Source of the DNA: Tanytarsus gracilentus
Lineage: Eukaryota; Arthropoda; Insecta; Diptera; Chironomidae
DNA: 64,000 nt
NCBI GenBank assembly: GCA_038502055.1
Contig: JAXRKN010000033.1
Span: 62,001 to 126,000 of the forward strand
Reading direction: 5' to 3'
A program made the translations under genes and the position numbers. The notes below the pieces were generated by a model. The model saw only the letters and a program-made list of their open reading frames with translations, was not told where the DNA came from and searched no databases. Positions 10,076 to 21,874 of this stretch are shown piece after piece (position 1 is the stretch's first letter; each line of letters begins with the position of its first letter).

Positions 10076-13000
10076 TACTTTATATGTGCACACATGCAGA
10101 CATTCTTCGAGTGAGAGATGAATTACGCTTTTCTTTCCACCTGTGATCTTTGCAATGCTTTAGTGAACTTTATGAAGAAAAACTCTTTTTTTTGAGTTTC
10201 TTATGCAATAACGAAATGTACATGTGAGGAACCCAACAAGTATAACAGCCGCCACATATATGTGAGTTTATATTTTTATAAAATGCCACCTCATCAGAAA
10301 GCAGCGGCAACGCGAAAAAAAAGTAACAAAACCGAAATGGAATGTGAGTGTGTGTATTTTAGATTGTTATTATTACTCGAATACATGATATATACACCAT
10401 GGACTTGTGCACACACACACACTGCCTCTCGAGTGTTAACAGCGAGAGCGAGAGAAAAATGAATTATTTCAGAAGGCAATTCTTTTTGATACGGTTAAAT
10501 TTTCTTCACATTATAATAGCTCAAGTTGAGCAGATGGCAACGTACATAAAGAATTGAACTGTGTGCAAAAAAAGAGTATTTAATTTTATTCAAGAGGAAT
10601 TGAATTATAATGAAAAAGTACCGAGCAAGAGAAAAATGCCGGCAATCTACTATCGTTCACGAATGCTGCTATCTAAATACGTCGCAACAGTGGCAACAAC
10701 AAAAGCAAAGACAGACTCAGCGAGTAAGAAAATTACAAGAAGAAGAAAAACTTGTTTCAGAACGCTCTTGAAGTAGTTCCTTTTTTTCTGCCACGACTTT
10801 TTCAAGTTTTTTTTTCTTCTCTCTTCTATTTCAATATCTTTTGCTTCGTCGACTTCATCCAATATAAAAGCGATAAATTTTTATATACTCTACATATAGC
10901 TCTATATACAGAGTGAGTCTGAGAAGAGTTCAACAGAGTGTGTGAGAGACAAAATCAATTAGATGAGCGCAAAAAAAATTCTTTTACATCATCATATGAA
11001 ATTTGAGGGGTTCTGTGTAAGAATCTAATTCAGTAAATTTTCATTCATGAGTTTTTCTACCCTCCAAAAAAATGTTAAAGGCTTTTTTTGAGAACTACAA
11101 TAAGACCTTCTTTCCCCTCACATTACAAAATCTTCTCTCTCTCACGACAACTCAACAATAACGACTTTTTGTTTTTCTCTCTCTCGTTTGTCTATTTTGC
11201 TTCTTTAACAATATTTATACTCTTGCTTATTATCCACTTAAATTCAAATAGTTTTGAATGAAAAGCCATTTTTTATCACATCGTGCTCGGTTGATTCTGA
11301 CTAAGATGCGGTTGGAAATTAACTTGAATGTTTTCTAAATAATATTTTTATGAATTTTAAATTTAAACATATTTTTTTAAAATAACACGTGACATTTTCC
11401 AGGAGGTCATAAATAAAATTCCAGCAATTTCTTACAAAACCTGTGTCTGCCCTTCAAAATAAGATATTCATTTACAAAAATCCCTACGCATGTAAATATT
11501 GTCGATTGCCACCAGAGAGAATATTTCTCAGTAATTTGATTCCAAGTTTTTTCTTATTCGACAGTCATTCGAAGTTGCGAGATAAAAAAAATTTACTTTT
11601 ATATTCTCGAATTTTTCTTTCATATTTTTTCAAGCATTACCATTTTAGTAGTTGTTTGCGTATGGCTCTCATTTATAAATTCAATATGTGAAAGACGAGA
11701 AAAAAATTATTTGCGTGTACGCGGTGGAAAAAACGCGAGAAGAATGGATTGTGAGACTCATTCTTATGGGCTTGTTGAAATGTGTGTATGAGTTATCCAT
11801 TTTGTTGAAATGAAAAAAAAAATAAGTACACACTTTAATAATCATGTAAATAGCTCTCTTTCTCTATGTACGTACATAGAGACGGAAAAAATCTATTCTT
11901 CTTTGCTGCTGCCATCAGATCACTTATTTTTTCATGCTTGCTGGATTTTCTTTTCGAATGATATTTTATACATACACCGTTGTGAATACTTTTTTGATAT
12001 TTCATCACATCGTGAGTCGTGAAAATCGTTATATAATTTTCTTCTTCTTTATTTCGGTATCTAGAGGCTATGAGAACACCAGCAAAAGGTGTTTATTGAA
12101 ATCAAAATAAGACAGAAACGTTTTCTTTGATGGCGAAAATTATTTTGTTTTTGCAACATTCGAGGCAAGCAAGCTTAAAAGTGAATATTTTAATATTGAA
12201 ATTCTAAATAATTGACATAAAAATCATTTTTTTTTTAAATTATCGTAGTTTCTAAACTTTACTCGAAAACTTTTTTTTCTATAACAAGTTCCCATGAACT
12301 TTTGTCTCCAACAAGTTTTAAAACCTCTAGCTTAAAATCATGAATGTCGAATCTATTTTTTTTGCGTTCTTTGTGACTTTCGAAAAAATCAAATACGAAA
12401 ATGAAATGATGATAAAAAATGTACATAACAAATAATATATATATACCCCATTTTTTCAAGTATCCAATAACAATACAATTGCAGCATAGAATTCGTTTTT
12501 TACTTCCAACTATATTTTCATATACGTGGACACACACTCTCTCATTTTTATTTTATTTTTTTTCCTCTCTGTGTGTAAAAAGTTGCTCGAAATTTTTTTC
12601 TTCCTTCAAATGCATATAAAATTTTGAAACTTTTTCTTTATTTCTCAAATCGAAAATTAATTTTGGTAATTAACTAATTTTTGGGATCACTTTATTCTCG
12701 ATTTATCGGCGTTTTTTTTTCACTTGACTCTCTTACAAAACCCGAAAAAAAATTCAGATCACGAAGCTTAACACATCTTGTTTCAAGATGTACATAAAAT
12801 GTACTGACTGACTACTGATGTAAGGTTGGCTCGTGTATGAGTGGATTAATGCGGAGTGCATGTCAACATGCGGGGTTAGGTAGAAAAATATTCAACATGT
12901 GTCAAAAACTTTTCTCTTAATTACGGTCAATAATAGTAAAAAATTAAATTGGGATTTTTCAGCATAAAAAACTTTTTGATAATTTTTTCATCAGTGAAAG

Positions 13001-13968
13001 AAGCACATGACGTTATATGAAAATAATTCCGCATCAGCCATTTGCTTTTTTAACGTCCTCTGCTGGATATTACATGCAACTCTATGCTAATTTTTTTCTA
13101 TGCGCATTTATTTACGTCTTTGATTTTTTAATCAAGAAATTTTATGATAATATTTGCAATTTTAAAGACTTTAAAGCACTAACTTTCGATAAAATTGATA
13201 AAAGTCGATTTTCATGGTGAATTTGAGGGTGTAAAAGTGGTTGAAAATTATGAGTGAAAAAAGTTCTTCTTAGCCTTTATAACCCTTAAAAACGCCTAAT
13301 AATTTCACATTATCGCGTCATCATCACAAAGTAATCCATTATTAAGTCACAATTACATTTTTCCTCCTTTATCACATTTTTTTCTCTCGACATTTCTGAG
13401 AGCTTCACTTTTTTTTCAAACACATTTCGGAAAGTCTTACCTTTTCATATCGATGAGTCTATTTCAGGCTAATCACAATCCTTTCAAGTCATTTTGATGT
13501 TATTAATCGAAGTTATTCGCGTTATTGTGGTTTAAATCACAATATTAAATTTTTTCTTCGCGGACGACTCGCTCCTCTGGATTAAGAACTTTTTTTCATA
13601 AATTTACGGCGGGGCTGTACTGACTTATAAATGTACGATTTGGGGGTACAAAACTAAGGCAAAAAAAAGTTCAAGAAGTCTATTGTTTGTGTTGACAGAT
13701 ATTTTAAATTATTTTTAAGCTTGAATTAATCACTTTTAGGGAATAAAAATTTTTTAACCTCAAACCTTTAAAATAAATTAGGTTTCGAAATAATTTAAAA
13801 TCAATAATCATCGAGTATTTGAGCATAAACATAACAAGTGAACAATAGACACTCGCGATAAAGAGGTGAAACCATGTAATTGAAAGCAAAAACACACAAT
13901 AAAAAAAAATAGTTTAAAAAGTTTTTTTTAATTGAATTTATTTTAAGTAAATTTTCACATGCGCAGCG
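10076..13968. other. Non-coding region with GA/CA-rich tracts
   Basis: No coding gene recognised. The stretch holds short CA repeats (10411-10422), GAGAG-rich tracts (10440-10460, 10920-10950) and many small open frames of low quality. With the minus-strand Inr/DPE at 12,805 it could be the promoter and 5'UTR of a minus-strand gene extending left, and its right end the promoter region of the zinc-finger gene at 13,969. This is inference. Confidence 0.4.
12774..12810 (-). promoter_or_regulatory. Candidate Inr+DPE core promoter, minus strand
   Basis: On the minus strand there are three closely spaced TCAGT initiator-like motifs. For the last one (TCAGTA, +1 at 12805) an AGATG match to the downstream promoter element RGWYV starts exactly at +28. 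Arthropod DPE promoters require this spacing. No downstream coding exon was found in the window, so the transcript is unidentified. Confidence 0.35.
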
Positions 13969-16900
13969 ATGGAGGAGGCGATAAAGCGTGATTTGAATAT
14001 CGATAAAATGTGTCGATCGTGTCTTATGGAATCGGATGAGGAGATGAATGAGATATTCTCGCAACTGGAATCGCCTGAAACATTAAGTTTGCAGCAGATC
14101 TTAATGCAATTAACTGCCAACATTCAAGTAATTTTGATTGCAATGCTAAAGTTTCTCTAACTCAATTAACGATATTCTTTCAGATTGAGACGGATGATGG
14201 AATGCCAGATAAGTTGTGTAAGGAGTGCACCGAAAAAGCGTATTTAGCGTATAATTTCAAAGTCACTGTCGAGCAAAATGACTCAACGCTACGGAGTGTC
14301 TTGTTTAAAGATCAAATCGAGAGCATGAAAAGAGACGCAGTTTTTGACGAGAGCAACACGTTTCTTGGGTTGGGCATTAAAACTGAAATTGCCTTCGTCG
14401 ATGCAGATCCATTTATAGACGACGACGGTGATTTTGACTATGTGAATGCAGCTACAGAAAACTCGAGCACATCAAATCATCATCAGCAGCAGCAACAACA
14501 ACAGCAGCTCGATAATAATAATTCATATGAGCAGTGTGATGAAGAAGAGATTTTACAGTCGGATGGCAATGAGTGTGAAGAGGAAGAAGAAATTGAGGAG
14601 ATTGAGGAAGAAAATGAGGATGAGATTGAGGAAGGACTCGATGAAAATTTTGAAATCTCCGAGCCAAGAGACAAGGTGGTTAAGAAGAGAGCGCCAGCGA
14701 TCGAAAATGTTGATTACGTTAAGGATGAAGATGGAAAGTTAGTTTGTCAAATTTGCAATAAAAAGTTGGCGGACAAGAAAGGACTTAACTTGCATCTTCG
14801 ACTTCATACGGGAAAGAACCTTAAGAGATGTCACATTTGTAATCGAGGTGATTTATGATTTATTTAAAATTTAATAAATTTTTAACATTCTAAAATAAAT
14901 TTTAGGATTCATCAAGAGCGACCATCTCAAACGGCATCTCTTGATCCACGAAAAGTCAATCAACTGTGACTATTGCAATGAGTCATTCGTATCACGAGCT
15001 GATTACAAAATGCACGTTAAGGAGGAGCACGAGGACAAAATTTTCGACACTCAAGACTCCGATAAGCTACCAAAGATTCAAAAAACCCGTCCAAATAGCT
15101 TGAATGCCACTTGTAAGATATGCGATAAGAGATTTCAACGAATCTCGTCGCTCCGAACGCACCTCAATCAACATCTGATGTCATCCTCGTTCGATGATGT
15201 CGATATAAGGAATAAAATTTTCTTATTTAATCCCCTCGAACTTGACCTCGAGAAGGCGTCAAATGAAGACCTCCATTTGTATGTAAAAAATAAGCTCAAT
15301 GAAAATGAGTACGAGAAGTTCTATCAGATCATGGCTCGCGATGGAAATGAGCTGCTTTTGAGTGACTCAGAGAGCGAGGAAGAAAATGAGATGTGTCCAG
15401 ATGACCGGATCGAATTGACTTATGAATCTGAACAAATTGCCGAAAAAAATTACACTTGTTCACGATGCACCAGTAATTTCAAGCGAAGTAAAGATTCAGT
15501 TTATCACATGCTGAACGATCATATCCATGAGCTGGATGAATTTATCGACAAATGTATGCACTGCAGTAAATCATTTCCCAATAATTACACACTGCAGAAG
15601 CACCTTAAAGCACAATGCGAAAATAAGGCGAAGAAACTTTCTTGTAACACGTGCAGCCTTAAATTCATGTGGCTCGACTCGATGGCCAAGCACATTGAAC
15701 ACGAACATCCTGGCACGGAGAAAATTAAGCTCTACACTTGTGAGTTGTGCGGCAAAGCATTCTCAAGATCGGAACATCTTGAACGTCACCGTAAGACTCA
15801 CAATCCATCCGAGAAAAAGTTCGAGTGCACTGTGTGTCAAAAAAAGTTTAACCGAAAAGATAATTTAAGATCACACATGAAAATTCATAAAGACAATCGT
15901 GACGATGAGGACAAACATTTGTGTATATATTGCGGTAGAGCTTTTAGTAATTCCTCTAATCTAATTGTGCACATGCGACGACATACTGGTGAAAAACCAT
16001 ACAAGTGTGACCTGTGTGAAAAGGGCTTTCCTCGTTCAAGCGATCTACAATGTCACCGAAGAACGCATACGGGAGAGAGACCGTGCTTATGTAAACTTAT
16101 TTTAATACATAATTTTTTAAAGAAAATTATTGACTATATTTTCTCAAATTTTAGGCACAATTTGTGGAAAAGGATTTTCAAGATCAAATAAACTGGTTCG
16201 ACACATGCGAATTCACACGTGAGTTAAACTTTCATAAGTTTATTAATTTCGTTCTCGCTTTCATCAAATTTGTTTCTTTTTAAATTGCAGTGGAATTCGT
16301 CCTTATCAATGTACATGTAAGTTAAATTAAATCGTAATTCAAAAAATGTTTATATGCTTAATTTTTAAGACTGCGATCGTGCCTTTACACAGTCAAATGA
16401 TTTGACACTTCATATTAGACGACATACAGGAGAAAAACCATATGTAAGCTTGAGAAATTTGCAATTTAAAAATCTTAATTATTAATTCAAATACTTTTTA
16501 GGTTTGCGGAGTGTGCGGTGATAGATTTATTCAAGGAACAGCTCTCAAGCAGCACCAGCGAATGCAAGGTCATTTCGAGGGTACACAACCAAGTCCTTAT
16601 GCCAGTATAAGTGTGAACAATCCGAGTCGTTACACAAATTCGAATCTCGTGAATCGTCGATATATGGAGCAACAAGCTTTGCAGCAGCAACAACAACAAG
16701 GACAAAATACTCCGATGCCAATTAAACCTGTTATACCGAGGAGAAGAACTGCGAATAATAATAACTCTAATAATCAAGTTAATGCACAACCGCAACAGCA
16801 GCAGCAAATAATTCAACCAACCACTTCTACCATCATGAATCAAATATCAATAGCACAAGATCCGACACAAGATATTTTAAGATCACCCTCACCATCACAA

Positions 16901-17068
16901 CTCAATTCGATTCCAAACAATGCACTGACCCAAGACATCAAACCAAATATTCAAACCCTTAATATACCGCAACAATATAATGGATCAGCATTGCCACTGG
17001 TCACAGGCAATGTGGAAATTGCAACATTATTCACGTTTCAAAATTTTCCAAATCACACTAATCAATAA
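13969..17068 (+). CDS. ZAD-type C2H2 zinc-finger protein
   Basis: Likely a nuclear DNA-binding transcriptional regulator. Seven exons joined in phase: 13969-14127, 14184-14847, 14906-16090, 16155-16218, 16291-16316, 16370-16443 and 16502-17068, giving 912 residues. The N-terminus is a zinc-finger-associated domain (ZAD) with its two zinc-ligand pairs: CRSC at residues 15-18 and CKEC at 65-68. ZAD is an arthropod dimerisation module. A His/Gln tract (~14477-14508) and a very acidic Glu-rich linker follow, then 14 C2H2-like fingers; the sixth has Cys instead of the last His. TGEKPY/TGERP linkers join several late fingers. The C-terminal tail is Gln/Asn-rich. Three small exons each break inside a finger. 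ZAD proteins are numerous and fast-evolving in insects, so the orthologue and target are not named. Confidence 0.92.
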
Positions 17069-17703
17069 ATTTTGACGATAATCATGTATTTTTGCACTCG
17101 AAGTGATTAAGAAAGTTAATAAAGATTTTTTGTTGATTAATTTAGAGACTTTCTTAAATTTAATTAGTAAAATAAAAATTAATTCAATATTAATCAGCAC
17201 GTGTTACAGTTAAGAAAATTCAAATCGGCCAAATGGTGTTTCTAGCCAGTGAATTTTTTGAATTTTTACGTTACAAATATTTTAGCCATTTGGACAATTT
17301 CTCAAAAAAAATATAGCAAAATTAAGCATTTTGCAGCCTTTCAAGCAAGAAATTTTGAAATTAATTCTTTAATTATCTTATAAATCACTAAATTAATCTA
17401 TTAATATCACAAAAATACAATTTTTAATATTCAACAGAATGAACGGGCCTTGTAACTTTCTTTTCGCCAAAATATTCTAAAACAGTGTGAGTTCCAAATA
17501 TAATTTTAATTATTTTATCAAGTAAATCCACAAAAATGAACGTTAATGTTTATTAATTTCAATGCGTAACATCAAAGTTCATCGATTGAGCATCAAATAT
17601 GTCACTATAAGCTTAATTAAATGCACTTTTTTGACATTTGTTTTCGTGGATTGACGAGAGAATTTCGATTTTGGGGTTATTTGAAACTAAATTAATTTTC
17701 ACT
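17069..17703. other. Intergenic region between zinc-finger gene and RpL6
   Basis: The 3'UTR of the zinc-finger gene ends near the AATAAA at 17118-17123. The rest is AT-rich with no open frame or RNA gene I can recognise, and leads into the RpL6 promoter. Confidence 0.6.
17118..17123 (+). terminator. Poly(A) signal of zinc-finger gene
   Basis: Canonical AATAAA 50 bp after the TAA stop at 17066-17068. Confidence 0.7.
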
Positions 17704-17710
17704 CTTTTAG
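17701..17710 (+). promoter_or_regulatory. Candidate TCT/5'TOP initiator of RpL6
   Basis: The pyrimidine motif CTCTTTTAG lies 29 nt before the RpL6 start codon. If transcription starts at C17704 the mRNA would begin with a 5' terminal oligopyrimidine tract, as is usual for ribosomal-protein genes. The same bases could instead be the 3' splice site of a 5'UTR intron (CACTCTTTTAG); the sequence alone cannot decide. Confidence 0.45.
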
Positions 17711-17732
17711 ACCCGTTTTATCGGCGTATACA

Positions 17733-18527
17733 ATGGCACCAACAGCAACAAAGAAGGCAACCAAGGGCAAAAAGGTTGTCAAAACCGTCAAGAACCGTGA
17801 CTTGGGTAGTGGAGTTACACGCTGGAGTCGCTTTAAGATTCGCCAAAAGAATTCTTATCGTTTGAAGAAATCAAAGGCCAACAACAAAGCAGCCAAGCCC
17901 AAGAAGACACCAGCAAAAGTTTCAATCACTGTTGTGAAACAAATCGGTGGAGCTAAGAATGGTGGAACTCGCGTTGTTCGTGTAAAGAAAAATCGTGCAT
18001 CGATCGCAACAAAAGCAAAGGTTACTCCACGTCCAACCAGAAGCTGCGTCAAGAAGCACGTACGCTATACTCGCCGCACCTTAGTGCCCGGTAAGGTTTT
18101 GATTCTCCTCGCTGGCCGTCATAAGGGAAAGCGCGTCGTGTTGTTGAAAGTTCTCCAATCAGGCTTGCTCCTCGTCAACGGACCTTTCTACTTGAACAGC
18201 TGTCCAATGCGTCGCATCTCACAACGCTACGTTATCTGCACGAAGACACGCGTCAACTTGAAAGGAGTCACCATTCCCGAGCACATCAACGACACCTACT
18301 TCAAGCGTGCCGAGAAGAAGAAGGCTCGCAAGACCGAAGGCGATATCTTTGCCAAGAGCGAAGAGAAATACGAACCAACTGAGCAGCGCAAAAAGGATCA
18401 AAGTGACGTCGATAAGCTCGTTCGTGGTGCCCTCAAGAAGACAAATCAAGGTCTCCTCGTAAGCAAGTATTTGAAATCTTACTTTGCGCTTAGAAATCAT
18501 CAATATCCACATCGCTTGCGATTCTAA
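17733..18527 (+). CDS. Ribosomal protein L6 (eL6)
   Basis: Structural protein of the cytosolic 60S ribosomal subunit. The coding region is one uninterrupted exon of 264 codons, and the ATG is preceded by TACA. The lysine/alanine-rich N-terminus (MAPTATKKATKGKK) is followed by the eL6 core, which includes VTRWSRFKIRQKNSYR near residue 29, the KOW-like segment PGKVLILLAGRHKGKRVVLLK, the VNGPFYLNSCPMRRI block and the C-terminal YFALRNHQYPHRLRF. Length and order match insect eL6. Codon use is richer in C/G-ending codons than in neighbouring genes, as expected for a highly expressed protein. It converges with the chloride-channel gene, with stop codons only 211 bp apart. Confidence 0.97.
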   Translation: MAPTATKKATKGKKVVKTVKNRDLGSGVTRWSRFKIRQKNSYRLKKSKANNKAAKPKKTPAKVSITVVKQIGGAKNGGTRVVRVKKNRASIATKAKVTPRPTRSCVKKHVRYTRRTLVPGKVLILLAGRHKGKRVVLLKVLQSGLLLVNGPFYLNSCPMRRISQRYVICTKTRVNLKGVTIPEHINDTYFKRAEKKKARKTEGDIFAKSEEKYEPTEQRKKDQSDVDKLVRGALKKTNQGLLVSKYLKSYFALRNHQYPHRLRF

Positions 18528-18613
18528 GGCAAATCGTTTTTTCCACGACTTTAACTTTCATCAATATCCAACGGCTAAGACTATGATGGAATTGTTAAAA
18601 GAACATTTGCTGA

Positions 18614-18619
18614 AATAAA
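18614..18619 (+). terminator. Poly(A) signal of RpL6
   Basis: AATAAA 87 bp after the RpL6 stop codon. It lies only 45 bp before the opposing signal of the minus-strand channel gene at 18664-18669. Confidence 0.7.
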
Positions 18620-18663
18620 ATGAAATTTATGGAAAATGAAATTTTGTTCTACGAATTTTTCTC

Positions 18664-18669
18664 TTTATT
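18664..18669 (-). terminator. Poly(A) signal of chloride-channel gene
   Basis: AATAAA on the minus strand (TTTATT on +), 70 bp past the channel stop codon and facing the RpL6 signal. The two mature 3' ends therefore probably overlap or abut. Confidence 0.6.
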
Positions 18670-18738
18670 CTCATTCAGCTATGAAACAACATCATCCTAT
18701 AACTCTTTTACTAATTAACTGACTTGTGATTAAATTAT

Positions 18739-21130
18739 TTAAAGATATTCATAGAACACAATCCAATAAGTTACATTGAGGATTGTGAAAGTGAGTGGAA
18801 ATGCGACTCTACTGAAAATGTCCACGTGAATGGCTCGACGCAAGCGAATTTGCGATGGCGTTAATTTTCCAACGGAAGGTCTCGGCGGTGCTGGCGGAAT
18901 GACTGGCAAACTTAATGTATCCGATTGAGTTGTTGATCGACGTTGATAGAGATAGGGATGCGGTGACTCTGTAGGGTTCGGTTCCTCTTGCTGACTAAAT
19001 CGATGTCTCGATGATGATGTTCGCTCTTGTTGCTTGATATAAAAAACAAATTTAAAAACTTTAACAGAAATTTTTAAAAGCAAAAATTACTTTTGTCGAA
19101 TTTCTAAAAGATTTTCCAGTTGCCAGCTCAAAGAACTTTTCGAACTTGTTATCCTGTCCCGTTTGAGAGGAGGAGGAAGTTGGCGGCGGTGGTGGAATGT
19201 TTGGTTTTGGTGCTGCGGTGTCTCCTGCATAAAAATTTGCATTAATTCAAATGCGCTCAAAACTAATTAAATTAAGATTCGTACCAGGGTCCCTACCTAA
19301 CACAATATTCACTAGGCAATATTCCATTAACGCTAAAAACACAAAAATTGTGCAGACGGACATGAAGGCGTCGACAGCTGAAAATAATTAATTTTAAAGT
19401 TAAAGCACGTGTTGAAAATTATTTCTACCCTTTAAGTAAGAGACGGGAGGTAAGCTCGCTTGAGACTTTGCATGTTGAGTTGAAAGAGTTAAAAGGGAAG
19501 TAACGCCCAAAGTTACACGTGCCGGAGCCGCTTCTGGCTTGATCCAAAATGACACCCACTTTAATTAAATTTATAGAAAAAAGTTTATAAATTTTCCTCA
19601 AGATATTTTAAAGATTTCCTCTCACCGACATGATAACGATCAAGCACGTGGGAATATAAGTGTGAAATAAATAATATCCTAAGCGTCTCTTTAAGACAAA
19701 AACCACTTCGAGACACGTGAAATTTCCTGTCGAATAAACCTGCATAAAAAAATGTTTAATAAAATCCAGGAAAATTTTAATTAAATTTTTCGTCCATACT
19801 TGCGTACAATCGGCTGTAAAATTTTTAATGAGTGCTAATTGTGGAAGTTCAATGTACTCATCAACAACCAGAGGGACATCAGGATCCCACTCGAATTTTA
19901 AATCATCCGTGGTGTGCGATACTAGTGAAAATATCCAGTATTTAATATCGAACTAAGAAAAACTTAAAACTTCACTCACGACTTTCCATTTGCAGCTTGC
20001 ATTCTTGTGTATCATGTGGATAGATTCCAAAATACATCGCACACGACAGACGGAGCGTCAATTTAACCATGTATAGGATAGTTTTGTCCTTATAGAGCCA
20101 TACGTAATGGTTGGGAATCGTCATTGTTTGAAAAGTGACTGACTTTGCATTTTTAAAGTAGCTATCGGGACGCCACATATTTTTTAGCCATTCAACTTCC
20201 AATAATCGATATTCAACCGTCATATTCTCAGGCAGCCTCAATCGATGATCCTTCCAAGTTTGTGCGAAAAATATGTCAGCGGCGTATGTCTAATGACGAT
20301 GATAATAATAGTTGAAGAAGAAAGGCGATTAAGTAGGTGAAAAGATTTTTTTAAAGAATGGATAGATAATGCCTCTACATGGGATGGGATGTAGAGCGTA
20401 TTTTTTTATTTACATATGAGCTTTATACTTTTATTTAAGAAGAAAAAAATTGCGAATCGAAAACTCTCGAAAAGAATTATTTCAGATTCACACTGAAATG
20501 TTGGAAAATATTCAAAGCATTTCAAAAAAATTTCAACCCACGTGGAGTTGAAAAATTTAAAAAACTAAATACCCGAATTTTAGTTAAAGTATTAATTAAA
20601 ATTTTTAGCTAGATTAAAATTTATTTTCTCCAAAAGTCAATTATAAATCTCAGAAAATTTCTCAAATATATCCCAAAATTACCATAGAAGTTTCATCAAT
20701 TGAATCCAATCCCATCACAGTCACATGAAAGTAAACGGTCGTTGCTTGTCCTTCCTTCTTTGGCGGCCTCATTTTGTCGTATAATTTAGGATTTTCAGGC
20801 ATAATGTCGCCTAGCGTGAGTCCCGTCCTGCATCATCCAGTTCGCGCACGGTTAAGTGGTTGAGTGTAAAAATAAAGCACAAAATTAAAGTCAATAATTG
20901 CTGATCGGAGCATAAAAGAGAGCCTGAAAGTCATTGAAATCTATTGTGGGACGGAGAAGATGATGATGAAGGTATAAGAGTGAACATACTTGAGAGTCGA
21001 GAAAAAGATTGCGGTAAATTTTTCACTCCCCCATTTTCATAAGGATGGACACTTTTTCGGGACAATTTACTCACGTGTACTCGCAAATCACGCGATTGAT
21101 GACGGTTACGAAAAAAATTATTGCTTTCAT
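18739..21130 (-). CDS. Cys-loop ligand-gated chloride channel subunit
   Basis: A pentameric plasma-membrane anion channel subunit. Nine exons in phase on the minus strand: 21130-21075, 20827-20683, 20289-19980, 19921-19800, 19739-19626, 19558-19429, 19377-19297, 19224-19091 and 19032-18739, giving 461 residues. A hydrophobic leader (MKAIIFFVTVINRVIC) starts the protein. The extracellular ligand-binding domain contains the WRPDSYF block and a Cys-loop with exactly 13 residues between Cys150 and Cys164. TM1 follows GYYLFHTYIPTCL; TM2 is preceded by the PAR motif (PARVTLGVTSLLTL) that marks anion selectivity; TM3 is AFMSVCTIFVFLALMEY. A short Pro/Ser-rich cytoplasmic loop and a C-terminal TM4 follow. 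It most resembles the insect-specific pHCl-2/CG7589-like group (pH- or metal-gated chloride channels) rather than GABA or glutamate receptors. The family is secure, the exact orthologue less so. Confidence 0.9.
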
Positions 21131-21821
21131 TTTAGGATGCGATAAAAATTATTTCCTTTTTTACATGAAGATCGAAAGTGTGTCAATCTCCACTTATCAT
21201 CACTTTTATGTACCTTTATTACTCTACATCTGCTGATTTTTAATGATAATCTCAATGACTCTTAAATACACTTTATGCAGATGCTAGCGATTTTTTTGCC
21301 TCATACAAATTTTATCACTATGACGTCACCATCCAATATCCTGCATGTCTAATCACAATTTAATCTTCTTTTATACTCAAATCACGCTGATATCACTATT
21401 GAGAGCAATTCTTTCTCTTTTCATGCTCTAAAAATCATGAATGTCACAATTTTGCATTTACGATGCAAGCACACGGCAACATTATTAGCCACTTTAATTG
21501 CACTTAATTGCTGCCACTTATGTTCTTTGGTATTATTTTTACTCTCTCGCTCTCCACCAGATCTTCTCGGCACAACGGAAAAATTTCAACTCGGAAAGGC
21601 ATCATGGATCGCAGAGCCTTAAATAGTCGCAGAGAGTTGTTGTTGTTGCTGCCATTATACACTCTCATACAAGAGTTACGATGATGGGGATGAAAATTAT
21701 ATTCATATTCCTATGCTCATTAAAAATGAGGGGAAGGACGAAGGAGATAGAAAAAGGAAAATTTACGTACACCACGAGAGATTTTTGCTACATTACGAAG
21801 CTGAAGGGGACCGAATTGAGT
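21131..21821. other. Intergenic region, channel promoter side
   Basis: AT-rich, with no open frame I can support. It should contain the 5'UTR and promoter of the minus-strand channel gene and, at its right edge, the 3' end of NME7. No TATA or Inr/DPE combination was identified. Confidence 0.5.
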
Positions 21822-21827
21822 TTTATT
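21822..21827 (-). terminator. Poly(A) signal of NME7
   Basis: AATAAA on the minus strand (TTTATT on +), about 47 bp beyond the NME7 stop codon. Confidence 0.65.
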
Positions 21828-21874
21828 AAAAAAAACACGAATCTAACAGTTTCGAAAAATGTTTTAATTTAATT

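Noticed and set aside
10390..10480. CA and GAGA repeats as a possible promoter
   Set aside because: Simple repeats alone do not define a promoter, and no correctly spaced Inr/DPE or TATA was seen with them.
14446..14742. Frames on both strands over the acidic/polyglutamine part of the zinc-finger gene
   Set aside because: Low-complexity shadows of the real exon 14184-14847.
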